From Candidatus Rokuibacteriota bacterium (GTDB taxonomy: Bacteria > Methylomirabilota > Methylomirabilia > Rokubacteriales > CSP1-6), in assembly GCA_003221635.1 (NCBI GenBank), contig QHSR01000259.1:8550-52053 (forward strand): 43,504 nucleotides of DNA, in the 5' to 3' direction. Position numbers and translations under genes: made by a program. The notes under the pieces were generated by a model. It made no database searches, was not told the origin of the DNA, and saw only the letters and a program-made list of their open reading frames with translations. Numbering within the stretch: the first letter of the stretch is position 1; every line of letters begins with the position of its first letter. Positions 17,130 to 25,787 of this stretch are shown here, in pieces.

Positions 17130-17333
17130 GTGACGTTCACCAAGTGTGTCTGCGTGGTGCTGCTGGCGGCGCTGGGTGTGATGGTTGTGCAGCCGGCCCC
17201 CGCGGAGGCGCTGGAGCCGATGCTGATCTCGCTGATCGCGGGCGCCGCGGTCGTGGTGGTGGTCCTCATCGCGATCCTCATCATCGCCAACATGTCTGAG
17301 GGACCACGGCTACCGGCGACCCAGAGCCCGTAA
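17130..17333 (+). CDS. Small membrane protein, hypothetical
   Basis: GTG start: VTFTKCVCVVLLAALGVMVVQPAPAEALEPMLISLIAGAAVVVVVLIAILIIANMSEG; two hydrophobic segments. Confidence 0.55.
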   Translation: MTFTKCVCVVLLAALGVMVVQPAPAEALEPMLISLIAGAAVVVVVLIAILIIANMSEGPRLPATQSP

Positions 17334-17337
17334 GAAG

Positions 17338-17787
17338 GTGGACGCCGAAGGGTTCATGCGCGCGGCGCTCGCCGAGGCGCGGGCAGGCCTCGGGGCCCGC
17401 GAGGTGCCGGTGGGCGCGGTCGTCGTGATCGACGACGTGATCGTCGGGCAGGCGCACAACGCGTCGATCGCACTCGTCGACCCGACGGCGCACGCCGAGG
17501 TGCTGGCCCTGCGCGCGGCGGCGCAGAAGGTCGGCAACTACCGGCTGCCCGGCGCGACGCTCTACGCAACGCTCGAGCCGTGCGCGATGTGTTGTGGCGC
17601 GCTGATTCAAGCGCGCGTGGCGCGCGTCGTGTACGGCGCGCCCGATCCGAAGGCCGGCGCGATCGAGTCTCGGCACCGGCTGCTCGACGACGGGCGTCTG
17701 AACCATCGCGTCGAGGCGCAGGGCGGTGTGCTCGGCGCCGAGTGCGGCGCCCTGCTCAAGGAGTTCTTCGAGGGCAAGCGCGGCTGA
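17338..17787 (+). CDS. tadA: tRNA-specific adenosine deaminase
   Basis: HAEVLALRAAAQKVGNYRLPGATLYATLEPCAMCCGALIQARVARVVYGAPDPKAGA; HAE and PCxxC zinc/catalytic motifs. Confidence 0.95.
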   Translation: MDAEGFMRAALAEARAGLGAREVPVGAVVVIDDVIVGQAHNASIALVDPTAHAEVLALRAAAQKVGNYRLPGATLYATLEPCAMCCGALIQARVARVVYGAPDPKAGAIESRHRLLDDGRLNHRVEAQGGVLGAECGALLKEFFEGKRG

Positions 17788-17791
17788 GCCG

Positions 17792-18922
17792 CTACAGCGC
17801 CGCCACCGCCGGGATGACCTTCGCGCCCATCAGCTCGATCGAGCGCATCGTCGTCGGGTGGTCCATGCGCGACTCCTGAGCCTCCAGGAGGAGGTGGCCG
17901 ACCCCCAGCTCGCGCTGGACGCGCGCGAACCGGTCGATCACCTCGTCGGGCGTGCCGGCGACGATGAACTGACCGTCCAGCAGCTCCTGGTAGCTCATCG
18001 TGGCCAGCGACCGCGGCCGCGCGCGCAGCGCGAACTGCGTCCCCGCCCGCGAGCGCATCCCCACCGGCGCGAAGTACTCGGTCGGCGCGCGCAGCGTCGG
18101 CCCCATGCGCCAGACGAAGTGCCGTCCGGCCTCGATGGCCTTCGCCTTGGTCTCCGCCGTGACGGCGCAGATGAGAAAGCCGAGGTTGTCGGCGGTCACG
18201 GTCCGGCCGACCTCGGCGGCGCCCTGGCGATAGTACTCGAACAGCTCGCGCGCGATCTCGAACGGCACCAGGAACGGCACGTAGGTGTAGCCGCGCCGGC
18301 CGGCCCACACCGCCGTCTCCGGGCTCGCGGTGCCGGGGATCCAGATCGGCGGATGCGGCTTCTGGAGCGGCAGGCACCACGGGTTCACGTGACGGAAATG
18401 GTAGTGGCGGCCTTCCCAGCGAAACGGCCCCGGCTCGGTCCAGCACTTGAGGATGAGATCGTGGCACTCCTCGAAGCGCTCGCGATTGTGGACGGGGTTC
18501 GTGTTGGACCACCAGGTCTCCACGCCGACGCCGCGCACGAAGCCGGAGAGCACGCGCCCGCCGGAGATCAGGTCCGCCATGGCCAGCTGCTCGGCCATCC
18601 GCACGGGGTTGTCCTCGATCGGCAGGATGTTGCCGAGCAGCAGGATCTTCGCCCGCCGCGTCGTGCGAGCCAGCACCGCCGCGGTCATGTTCACGCCGAC
18701 GTTGACGCACGAGGGCGTCGAGTGGTGCTCGTTGATCATGAGGCCATCAAAGCCCGCCTGGTCGGCGAACTCGTACTCGGTGAGATAACGCTGGTAATTC
18801 GCGGCGGCCTTCTCCCGATCGAAGAACCGGTTGGGGAACTCGAGTCGGAGCGAAGGATACTTGTCGCCCTCCTCGTCAGGGAACTCGTGATGCGGCATCT
18901 CGCTGAAGTAGTAGAGCTTCAT
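17792..18922 (-). CDS. LLM class flavin-dependent oxidoreductase
   Basis: MKLYYFSEMPHHEFPDEEGDKYPS...GFDGLMINEHHSTPSCVNVGVNMTAAVLARTTRRAKILLLGNILPI. Confidence 0.9.
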   Translation of the reverse strand: MKLYYFSEMPHHEFPDEEGDKYPSLRLEFPNRFFDREKAAANYQRYLTEYEFADQAGFDGLMINEHHSTPSCVNVGVNMTAAVLARTTRRAKILLLGNILPIEDNPVRMAEQLAMADLISGGRVLSGFVRGVGVETWWSNTNPVHNRERFEECHDLILKCWTEPGPFRWEGRHYHFRHVNPWCLPLQKPHPPIWIPGTASPETAVWAGRRGYTYVPFLVPFEIARELFEYYRQGAAEVGRTVTADNLGFLICAVTAETKAKAIEAGRHFVWRMGPTLRAPTEYFAPVGMRSRAGTQFALRARPRSLATMSYQELLDGQFIVAGTPDEVIDRFARVQRELGVGHLLLEAQESRMDHPTTMRSIELMGAKVIPAVAAL

Positions 18923-19713
18923 CGCCGCGTGTCTCCTCCGAGGAAGTCGAGCACCAGGCGCGCGAAGGCGTCGGGTTGCTCGATGGGCGGCAGGTGGCCG
19001 CACCGCTCGAGCACGGTGAGCCGGGCGTTGGGCAGGTGCCGCCGGTACTGTTCGCCGCACTCGACGGGCACGACCCGGTCCTCGCGGCCCCAGACGATCA
19101 GCGTCGGATTCGCCACGCGCGGCAGCAAGTGCCCTAGCCGGGGATTGTGCATGTACGGTTTCCAGGTCAGGCGCGCCGCCATTTCTCGGTTCCGCGTCGC
19201 GATCTCGATCTCCGCCGGCGTGGGCGCCCGGCCGTAGAGCTCGTCCCACTCCGGGACGGTCTTCGGGTCGTGAACGGTCATGGTGAGAAGCTGCGGAGGC
19301 GAATAGTAGAAGACGTCGAGGATCTCGCCCGTCTCCGGCTTGAGGCCGACCGGCGCAACCAGCACGAGCCGGGCGATCGAGCCCGGGCTCATCGTCGCCA
19401 TTTCTGCCGCGGTCCACCCGCCGATCGAGTGGCCCAGGAGGTGCGGCCGGCCGAGCCCGGCGGCGTCGATGAACCAGAGATGGAACCGGGCGAGGTCGTC
19501 GATGCCGTCCATCCAGTCGGCGTCGCCGGAGCGCCCGAAGCCCGGATGCGTGGGCGCCCACACCGTGAAGCGCTCGGCCACCTGCGCGAGCCACCGGGTC
19601 CACCCACGGTTGCCGCCGGCGCCGTGGAGCACCAGCAACGGGTCGCCCTGCCCGCCGATCCAGGTGTGCACGCCGATACCGCCGATCGAGATCGTCTCCT
19701 CTCGAGGTCGCAT
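18919..19713 (-). CDS. Alpha/beta fold hydrolase
   Basis: LLVLHGAGGNRGWTRWL, LLGHSIGGWTAAEMA, NPTLIVWGREDRVVP, ERCGHLPPIEQP. Confidence 0.9.
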   Translation of the reverse strand: MRPREETISIGGIGVHTWIGGQGDPLLVLHGAGGNRGWTRWLAQVAERFTVWAPTHPGFGRSGDADWMDGIDDLARFHLWFIDAAGLGRPHLLGHSIGGWTAAEMATMSPGSIARLVLVAPVGLKPETGEILDVFYYSPPQLLTMTVHDPKTVPEWDELYGRAPTPAEIEIATRNREMAARLTWKPYMHNPRLGHLLPRVANPTLIVWGREDRVVPVECGEQYRRHLPNARLTVLERCGHLPPIEQPDAFARLVLDFLGGDTRR

Positions 19714-19734
19714 GCGCCGTATTATGCTCCAGCC

Positions 19735-21180
19735 ATGGAAAAGACGCCCCTCGCCGTACAGCTCGGAGAGTTCGTCGCCCGGCTCCGCTTCGAGGAGCTC
19801 CCCCCCGCCGTCGTCGACAAGGCGAAGGCCTTCGTGAACCACGCCGTCACCGTCGGGCTGGCCGGCGCGGACAACGCGCGCACGGCGGCGGCGCGGCGCG
19901 CCGTGATCGAGCACGAGAGTCTCGGCCCGCGGCGGGTCGGGGCCGGCCAGGGCGCGACGCTGTGGGCGGACGGTACGCGCGTCACGCGCGCGGGCGCCGC
20001 CTTCGCGAACGGTGTGGCGGTGGCCGTGAACAACCAGTGCGACTCGTATCACATGCTCACGCATCCCGGCGTCCTCATCGTCCCGGCCGGTCTGGCGACC
20101 GCCGAGGGGGCAGGGAAGACCGGCCGCGAGCTTCTGACCGCGCTCGTCGCCGGCTACGAGGTGCAGTGCCGGTGTGCGCGCGATTTCATTCCGTCGACTC
20201 CGGCGCACGGCTTTCGCGCCAGTCCGGTCTACGGCATTCTCGGCTGCGCCGCGACGACGGCGAGGCTGCTCGGCCTCGACGCGCGGGGGACCGGCAATGC
20301 CATTGCGCTGGCCGCGAGCTTTGCGGGGAGCCTCATCGAGGGCCAGCGCACCGGCGCGCGCGATGCGGACTTCGCCGAGGCCCAGGCGGCGCGGAGCGGC
20401 ATGTGGGCGGCCAGTCTCGCCGCCCAGGGCTTTCAGGGGGCGCCGACGGCGCTGGAGGGCGACGGCGGGTTCTACTACGCGTTCACCGGCAGCAACAAGG
20501 GCGATCTGGCCTACACCTTCACCGGGCCGCCCAGGGCCAACCTCGACGAGATCGTGGCGGATCTCGGCCGGCGCTGGGAAGTCCTCGACGTCAAGTTCAA
20601 GATCTATCCGACGCCGGGATTCAATCAGCCGGTCGTCTGGCTGGCGAGCGAGATGACGGCCCGACACACGCTCGCGGCCGACGAGGTCGAGCACATCACG
20701 CTCGAGATGAACTACCTGGAGACGCTCTATCCGTCGCCCCGATTCCCTCGCCCCCCGGCCCCCGACGGCAGCGGGTTCGGACGCACGGCCTACATGCTGG
20801 CGTACACGGTGATCGCCGGCGACTATCCCGTGCTGGAACGCAACGTGGAGGACCCGCGCGACGCGGGCGCCTCGAGCGGCGCAGAGCTCGGGGCGCGCGT
20901 GGCCGCGCTCCAGCGGCGTGTCGAGATCATCGGTGAGGTCGGCCGCGAGTGCTTCGCGCCGCGATTGACGTTCACGCTGCGGGACGGCCGGCGCGTCACC
21001 GGCGAATACCACGGGCGCGAGCTGATGTGGGACTTCGCGCGGGACGCCGAGGTGCTGCGGCGCTTCGTGCCGGGCCTACCGATCTCGGCGCCGCGCTACG
21101 ATCGATTCGTGGCCGCCGTGGCCGGGCTGGACAAGGCACCGTCGGTCGACGAGGTCGTCCGCCTCACGTTGCCCGAGTAG
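19735..21180 (+). CDS. MmgE/PrpD family protein
   Basis: MEKTPLAVQLGEFVARLRFEELPPAVVDKAKAFVNHAVTVGLAG...ANGVAVAVNNQCDSYHMLTHPGVLIVPAGLATAE; family-typical layout. Confidence 0.9.
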   Translation: MEKTPLAVQLGEFVARLRFEELPPAVVDKAKAFVNHAVTVGLAGADNARTAAARRAVIEHESLGPRRVGAGQGATLWADGTRVTRAGAAFANGVAVAVNNQCDSYHMLTHPGVLIVPAGLATAEGAGKTGRELLTALVAGYEVQCRCARDFIPSTPAHGFRASPVYGILGCAATTARLLGLDARGTGNAIALAASFAGSLIEGQRTGARDADFAEAQAARSGMWAASLAAQGFQGAPTALEGDGGFYYAFTGSNKGDLAYTFTGPPRANLDEIVADLGRRWEVLDVKFKIYPTPGFNQPVVWLASEMTARHTLAADEVEHITLEMNYLETLYPSPRFPRPPAPDGSGFGRTAYMLAYTVIAGDYPVLERNVEDPRDAGASSGAELGARVAALQRRVEIIGEVGRECFAPRLTFTLRDGRRVTGEYHGRELMWDFARDAEVLRRFVPGLPISAPRYDRFVAAVAGLDKAPSVDEVVRLTLPE

Positions 21181-21211
21181 CGTCGAGGATGCGGCGGTCC
21201 GCCGCGATCGC

Positions 21212-22060
21212 CTACTTCAAGACCGCGTCGGCCATGCGTGACAGCTCCGTCCCCATCTCCGCCTCGGTCTTGACCACGGGCGGCCGCACGATGACCCGGT
21301 TGGCGCCCGCGTCGTGGAAGCGTCTCAGGAGGTCGCGGTCGGCCGGCTGGCCGTGGACGGAGATGGTGATCTTCGATGGATCGCGCCCCGCGTCCTTCGC
21401 CAGCCGATCGAGCGTCGCACGGCCCTCGCGAAGCTTCTCCGGCGTGACGCGGTTCGGCAGCCAGCCGTCACCCCAGGCGACGATGCGCTCCAGGATGTTC
21501 TTCGCCGCGCCGCCCAGGAGCACCGGCGGGTGCGGCTTCTGCAGGGGCTTGGGGAACGACTTCACGAGCGGGAAGTCATAGTACTTGCCGTGGAACTCGG
21601 CCGCGGGCTTCGTCCACAGCTCTTTCATGGCCAGGATCGACTCCCGCGTCTGGGTCCAGCGGTGATCGAAGTCGCCGCCCATGATCTGGGTCTCTTCCCG
21701 GAGCCAGCCCGCCCCGATGCCGAACAGAAACCGCCCGCCGCTGAAGAGGTCGAGCGTCGAGATCTCCTTGGCCAGGAGCAGCGGGTGGCGCTCCGGGACG
21801 AGCACGATCCCGGTCCCGAGCTTGATCGTCTTCGTGGCGCCCGACGCGCGCGCCAGCGCGACGAAGGGATCGACGAAGTGCGAGTAGCTCTCCGGGATGA
21901 CGCCGTCCTCCGAGCCCGGAAAGCGACTCGTCGCGTGCACGGGAATGAACGGATGCTCGGCGCACCAGAACGACTCGAAGCCGAGCTCTTCGGCCTTCCG
22001 GGCCATGAAGGCGACGTCGACGTGATACGCGGGCAGCGGAACGGAGACACCGATGTTCAT
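21212..22060 (-). CDS. LLM class F420-dependent-type oxidoreductase
   Basis: MNIGVSVPLPAYHVDVAFMARKAEELGFESFWCAEHPFIP...IKLGTGIVLVPERHPLLLAKEISTLDLFSGGRFLFGIGAGWLREE. Confidence 0.92.
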   Translation of the reverse strand: MNIGVSVPLPAYHVDVAFMARKAEELGFESFWCAEHPFIPVHATSRFPGSEDGVIPESYSHFVDPFVALARASGATKTIKLGTGIVLVPERHPLLLAKEISTLDLFSGGRFLFGIGAGWLREETQIMGGDFDHRWTQTRESILAMKELWTKPAAEFHGKYYDFPLVKSFPKPLQKPHPPVLLGGAAKNILERIVAWGDGWLPNRVTPEKLREGRATLDRLAKDAGRDPSKITISVHGQPADRDLLRRFHDAGANRVIVRPPVVKTEAEMGTELSRMADAVLK

Positions 22061-22093
22061 GGCGACACTCCTTCTATCGGGCTCGCACTTCCT

Positions 22094-23035
22094 TCAGCGC
22101 AGCGCCTGGCGCAGGGAGGCCGCCACGTGAGAGATGGCGCGATTCCCGGTGTCGATGAGCCGGCCCATGGGCATGAAGCCGTGGATCATCCCGCCGTAGC
22201 AGACGTAGTCCACGAGCACCCCCGCGTCCGTGAGCCGGGCCGCGTAGGCCGCGCCCTCGTCGCGCAGCGGATCGAACCCCGCGGTGACGACGAGCGCGGG
22301 CGGGAGCCTCGCGAGCGACTGCGCGCGCAGCGGCGAAGCGCGCCAGTCCTCGGCGTCGCGCGCCGACGTCAAGTAGTGGTTCGTGAACCATCGCATGCTC
22401 TCGCGCGTCAGGAGGTAGCCGTCGCTGAAATCGCGATACGACTGTGACTCGGCGCCGACGTCGGTCACCGGGTAGACGAGAACTTGCAGGGCGATGGCCG
22501 GCGCGCCGGCCTCTCGCGCCAGCAGCGCGACGGTCGCGGCGAGGTTACCGCCGGCGCTGTCGCCGGCGACGGCCAGGTGCTGGGCGTCGACGCCGAGCTC
22601 GCGGCCGTGCGCGGCGACCCAGCGCGTCGCCGCCCAGGCGTCGTCCACGGCTGCGGGGAACTTGTGCTCGGGCGCCAGGCGGTAGTCGACGGCGACGACC
22701 GCGATCCCCGCCTCGGCCGTGAGCTGCCGGCACTGCACGTCGTGCGTGTCGAGGTCGCCGATCACCCAGCCGCCGCCGTGAAAGTAGACGAGCGCCGGGA
22801 GCGGCGTGGCGGCCGCCACGCCCGTCGGTCGATAGACGCGCAGCGGGATCGGCCCGCCGGGTCCGTCGGCCATCAAGTTTCTGACCGCGCCGATCTCCGG
22901 CGGCGTCGGGGTCGATGCCGGGCGCGTCTCGCGGAACAGCTGGCGGGCGTCCTTGGGTGACAGCGTGTGATAGGCCGGGCGCCCCGACTTGATGACGAGG
23001 TTGATCACGTTCCGGGCCTGGGGATCGAGGGCCAT
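22094..23035 (-). CDS. Alpha/beta hydrolase, hormone-sensitive-lipase (HSL) family esterase
   Basis: YFHGGGWVIGD oxyanion motif, GDSAGGNLAA nucleophile elbow, GFDPLRDEG, YGGMIHGF. Confidence 0.93.
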   Translation of the reverse strand: MALDPQARNVINLVIKSGRPAYHTLSPKDARQLFRETRPASTPTPPEIGAVRNLMADGPGGPIPLRVYRPTGVAAATPLPALVYFHGGGWVIGDLDTHDVQCRQLTAEAGIAVVAVDYRLAPEHKFPAAVDDAWAATRWVAAHGRELGVDAQHLAVAGDSAGGNLAATVALLAREAGAPAIALQVLVYPVTDVGAESQSYRDFSDGYLLTRESMRWFTNHYLTSARDAEDWRASPLRAQSLARLPPALVVTAGFDPLRDEGAAYAARLTDAGVLVDYVCYGGMIHGFMPMGRLIDTGNRAISHVAASLRQALR

Positions 23036-23066
23036 GGCGCTCTCCTTCGCGGGGTAAGGCGTGCGG

Positions 23067-23405
23067 CTAGAAGACGTCGTCGCGGCGACCGGTCTCGAAG
23101 TCGTGCGTGCGGTCGGCGAGGGCACCCGCGTCGAGCAGGCCCTTGTCGGCGAGCAGATGCTCGAAGGCCTGGAGCCAGCGCTCGTAGTAGCTCGAGGACT
23201 CGCCCGCCTGCTCCGCGTGCGCGATCTCGGCGATGAGCCGGGCCTGGAACTCGCGCCACGCGAAGCACGCCTCGTGGCTCATCGCCACGGTCATGCCGAA
23301 GATGCGGCCCTGCCACGCCTCGTCGAAGACCAGCTCGCCGTTCTTCCTCGGCAACGCCGCCTGGCCCGTCATGTCGGCGATCTCACGGCTCGGGACGGGG
23401 TCCAT
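23067..23405 (-). CDS. Nitrile hydratase accessory/activator protein
   Basis: GELVFDEAWQGRIFGMTVAMSHEACFAWREFQARLIAEIAHAE...[30 protein letters not shown]; directly downstream of nthA and similar to the beta-subunit N-terminus. Confidence 0.85.
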   Translation of the reverse strand: MDPVPSREIADMTGQAALPRKNGELVFDEAWQGRIFGMTVAMSHEACFAWREFQARLIAEIAHAEQAGESSSYYERWLQAFEHLLADKGLLDAGALADRTHDFETGRRDDVF

Positions 23406-23421
23406 CGCCCGGGGCCTCGGG

Positions 23422-24045
23422 TCAGCGGGCCGCGGCCGTGGGAGGCGGCACCAGCGCCACACCGATCATCGCGTCGCGCGTGACCAGGTTCGCCAGCTCG
23501 GCCTCGCTCAGGCGTTCGGTCCCGGGGGGACGTTGTGGGAGAACCAGGTAGCGGAGCTCCGCGCTCGAGTCCCAGATGCGGATCTCCACGCTCTCGGGCA
23601 GGTCGACGCCGAACTCGTGCAGCACCACGCGAGGCTCACGCACCGCCCGCGAGCGGTACTCGAACGACTTGTACCAGACCGGCGGGAGGCCGATGAGAGC
23701 ATGCGGATAGCAGGAGCAGAGCGTGCAAACGACCAGATTGTGTACTCCGGGCGTGTTCTCGACCACCTGGAGGTCGACCCCGCCGAAGCCCAGCTCTTCG
23801 ATGGCCGCGGTCCCGTCGGTGAGGAGGCGCTGGCGGTACGCCGGATCGACCCAGGCGCGGGCGACGACCTTGGCGCCGTTGTGGGGCCCGATGTCCTGCT
23901 CGTAGGCGCCGACGATCCGGTCGACGGCCTCGCTCGAGACGAGCTTCTTCTCGACGAGCAACGACTCGAGGGCGCGGACCCGGAGCGAGAGAACGGACTC
24001 CGGCTCGCGGTGATGGTGTCCGTGTTCGTCGTGGGCGCCGCTCAT
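23422..24045 (-). CDS. nthA: Nitrile hydratase subunit alpha, Co-type metal motif
   Basis: Metal-binding [79 protein letters not shown]. Confidence 0.94.
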   Translation of the reverse strand: MSGAHDEHGHHHREPESVLSLRVRALESLLVEKKLVSSEAVDRIVGAYEQDIGPHNGAKVVARAWVDPAYRQRLLTDGTAAIEELGFGGVDLQVVENTPGVHNLVVCTLCSCYPHALIGLPPVWYKSFEYRSRAVREPRVVLHEFGVDLPESVEIRIWDSSAELRYLVLPQRPPGTERLSEAELANLVTRDAMIGVALVPPPTAAAR

Positions 24046-24734
24046 GACGTGCTCCTTGCGGGGGCGGCCGGCTCGAGGTAGCGCTCCCAGAGGTCGATGT
24101 GGACCGGCGCGCACGGCTCGGCCGACCCGCCCCACAGTTCGCCGGCGTCGAAGCGGACGCTGTAGAGCGCGTGGGACTGCTCGCCCTGTCCGTGAGCGTT
24201 GGTGTCCGGAAAGATGAAGGACCCGTGCACGCGGGCGATGACGCCGGGCTTGCCGCGCGCGTAGCGGGGCAGCCGCGTGTGTCCCACCGGCGCGTCGTTG
24301 CGCGTGAGGACGCAATCTCCTGTCGCGAAGCGCGGCGGCGGTCCGGGCTGGCGGTAGCGAGTGCGCTCCCGCGTGGCCCGCAGCATGCCCTCGAGGAGCT
24401 TGGGATCGGAGTGCGGCGGCGCCGGATCGGACCCGCCGGCGAGCTGGGCCATGCGGCGCTCCAGCTCCTCGTGCGTGATCACGCCCTTCTCGACGAGCAG
24501 CCGCACGTTGCGGTCGAGCCAGCGCTCGTAGTAGCTCGAGGCCAGGTAGTCGATCGGCGCCATCCGCTCGATGGCGTGGCGACTCTCGTCGATGTTGAAG
24601 AGGTGCTGCACGCTGCACGCCCGGGTGAGTCCGAAGACCCGCCCCTCCCAGGCCGCGTGGAAGACGGGCTCGGTTGCCTCGCGCTCGACGCGCCCGAAGC
24701 CGTGCATGCCGCCCATGTCGTGGATGCCGTTCAT
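24042..24734 (-). CDS. nthB: Nitrile hydratase subunit beta
   Basis: [39 protein letters not shown]...[48 protein letters not shown]. Confidence 0.94.
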   Translation of the reverse strand: MNGIHDMGGMHGFGRVEREATEPVFHAAWEGRVFGLTRACSVQHLFNIDESRHAIERMAPIDYLASSYYERWLDRNVRLLVEKGVITHEELERRMAQLAGGSDPAPPHSDPKLLEGMLRATRERTRYRQPGPPPRFATGDCVLTRNDAPVGHTRLPRYARGKPGVIARVHGSFIFPDTNAHGQGEQSHALYSVRFDAGELWGGSAEPCAPVHIDLWERYLEPAAPARSTS

Positions 24735-24779
24735 GTCACCTGGCCTCGGGGGGCACTTTGCAACGCGCTGATGCCCCTG

Positions 24780-25478
24780 TCAAGAAAGCGGCGCCAGGAG
24801 TAGCCGCGTCAGCTCGTCCGGCTGGCTGAGCATCGGATAGTGGCCGGTGTCGAGCTCGTGCCAGACGGCTTGCAGCCGCTCGGCCGTGCGGCGCTGGTGC
24901 GTCTCGGGTGGGTTCGTGGCGCGGCGACAGCGGATGACGGTCGCAGGCCACGCCTGGTTCCAGAAGCTTCCGAGCTCCACGGGCGCCTCGAGCGCCGCGA
25001 CCGGATGCGGTGTGTAGCGGGCCAGGGCCCAGGCGCGCGTGTCGGGATCGAGGTCCGCGAACAGCCGCTTCTCCGCGTCGGCCCGCGCGGGTCCGGTCGT
25101 GATCGCGGTGGTCTCGTTGGCGGCCACGCGTTTCACGATGTCGCCGACCTTCTCTCCCGACATCAGCGCCAGCGCGTCGACGAAGACCAGCCGCGCGATG
25201 CGGTCGCGGGCCAGCTCGGCCGCCTTGCAGATCACCATGCCGCCGGAGCTCGTTCCCACGAGGACGACCCGGTCGAGGTCCTCGTAGAACAGGAGCTGCG
25301 CGACTTCCTGAGCGTGCGCGGCGGCGGTGATGCCGGGACGCACCAGATGGTGGCGCTCGGCACAGCCGTCGAGCGTGGGCGCGTGGACGCGGTGCCCGGC
25401 GGCCCGCAGGCGATCCACGACCGGCTTCCAGATCCAGCCCCCCTGATACGCGCCGTGAACGAGCACAAACGTCGCCAT
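24780..25478 (-). CDS. Alpha/beta fold hydrolase
   Basis: MATFVLVHGAYQGGWIWKPVVDRLRAAGHRVHAPTLDGCAERHHL...VVLVGTSSGGMVI; SD AAGGAG upstream. Confidence 0.9.
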   Translation of the reverse strand: MATFVLVHGAYQGGWIWKPVVDRLRAAGHRVHAPTLDGCAERHHLVRPGITAAAHAQEVAQLLFYEDLDRVVLVGTSSGGMVICKAAELARDRIARLVFVDALALMSGEKVGDIVKRVAANETTAITTGPARADAEKRLFADLDPDTRAWALARYTPHPVAALEAPVELGSFWNQAWPATVIRCRRATNPPETHQRRTAERLQAVWHELDTGHYPMLSQPDELTRLLLAPLS

Positions 25479-25572
25479 GATCGCTCCTTATATAGGTATA
25501 TAGGTCCGGCTGCCGCGACGGCGAAGACCCGCAGTGTACACGGTGGGGGGCTCTCTGCGATACTCGCGCCGG

Positions 25573-25614
25573 CCGAGGGTGCGGCACGCGGGGACGGGCG
25601 CGGTAGGGGTCGAA
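25573..25614 (+). repeat. 42-bp inverted repeat, left arm
   Basis: CCGAGGGTGCGGCACGCGGGGACGGGCGCGGTAGGGGTCGAA; exact reverse complement at 25706..25747. Confidence 0.9.
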
Positions 25615-25705
25615 CGGACCACGCGGCACGCGTTCGCTTCCCCGCGGTGGCTGGGCTCCATCCGGGCGCGCGGCGTCCGGCGCCGCGTTGAGGGAACGGG
25701 TCCTT

Positions 25706-25747
25706 TTCGACCCCTACCGCGCCCGTCCCCGCGTGCCGCACCCTCGG
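25706..25747 (-). repeat. 42-bp inverted repeat, right arm
   Basis: TTCGACCCCTACCGCGCCCGTCCCCGCGTGCCGCACCCTCGG; exact reverse complement of 25573..25614. Confidence 0.9.
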
Positions 25748-25787
25748 GTTGTGCGTCGAAGCGAGCTTATGTAAGGAGGAGGAGCAC

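Noticed and set aside
17726-19237. 503-aa plus-strand ORF
   Set aside because: Antisense to the LLM oxidoreductase and alpha/beta hydrolase; not protein-like.
18919-21012. 697-aa minus-strand ORF as one fused protein
   Set aside because: Only the C-terminal part from MRPREET (19713) is a real alpha/beta hydrolase; the upstream part is antisense to the MmgE/PrpD gene.
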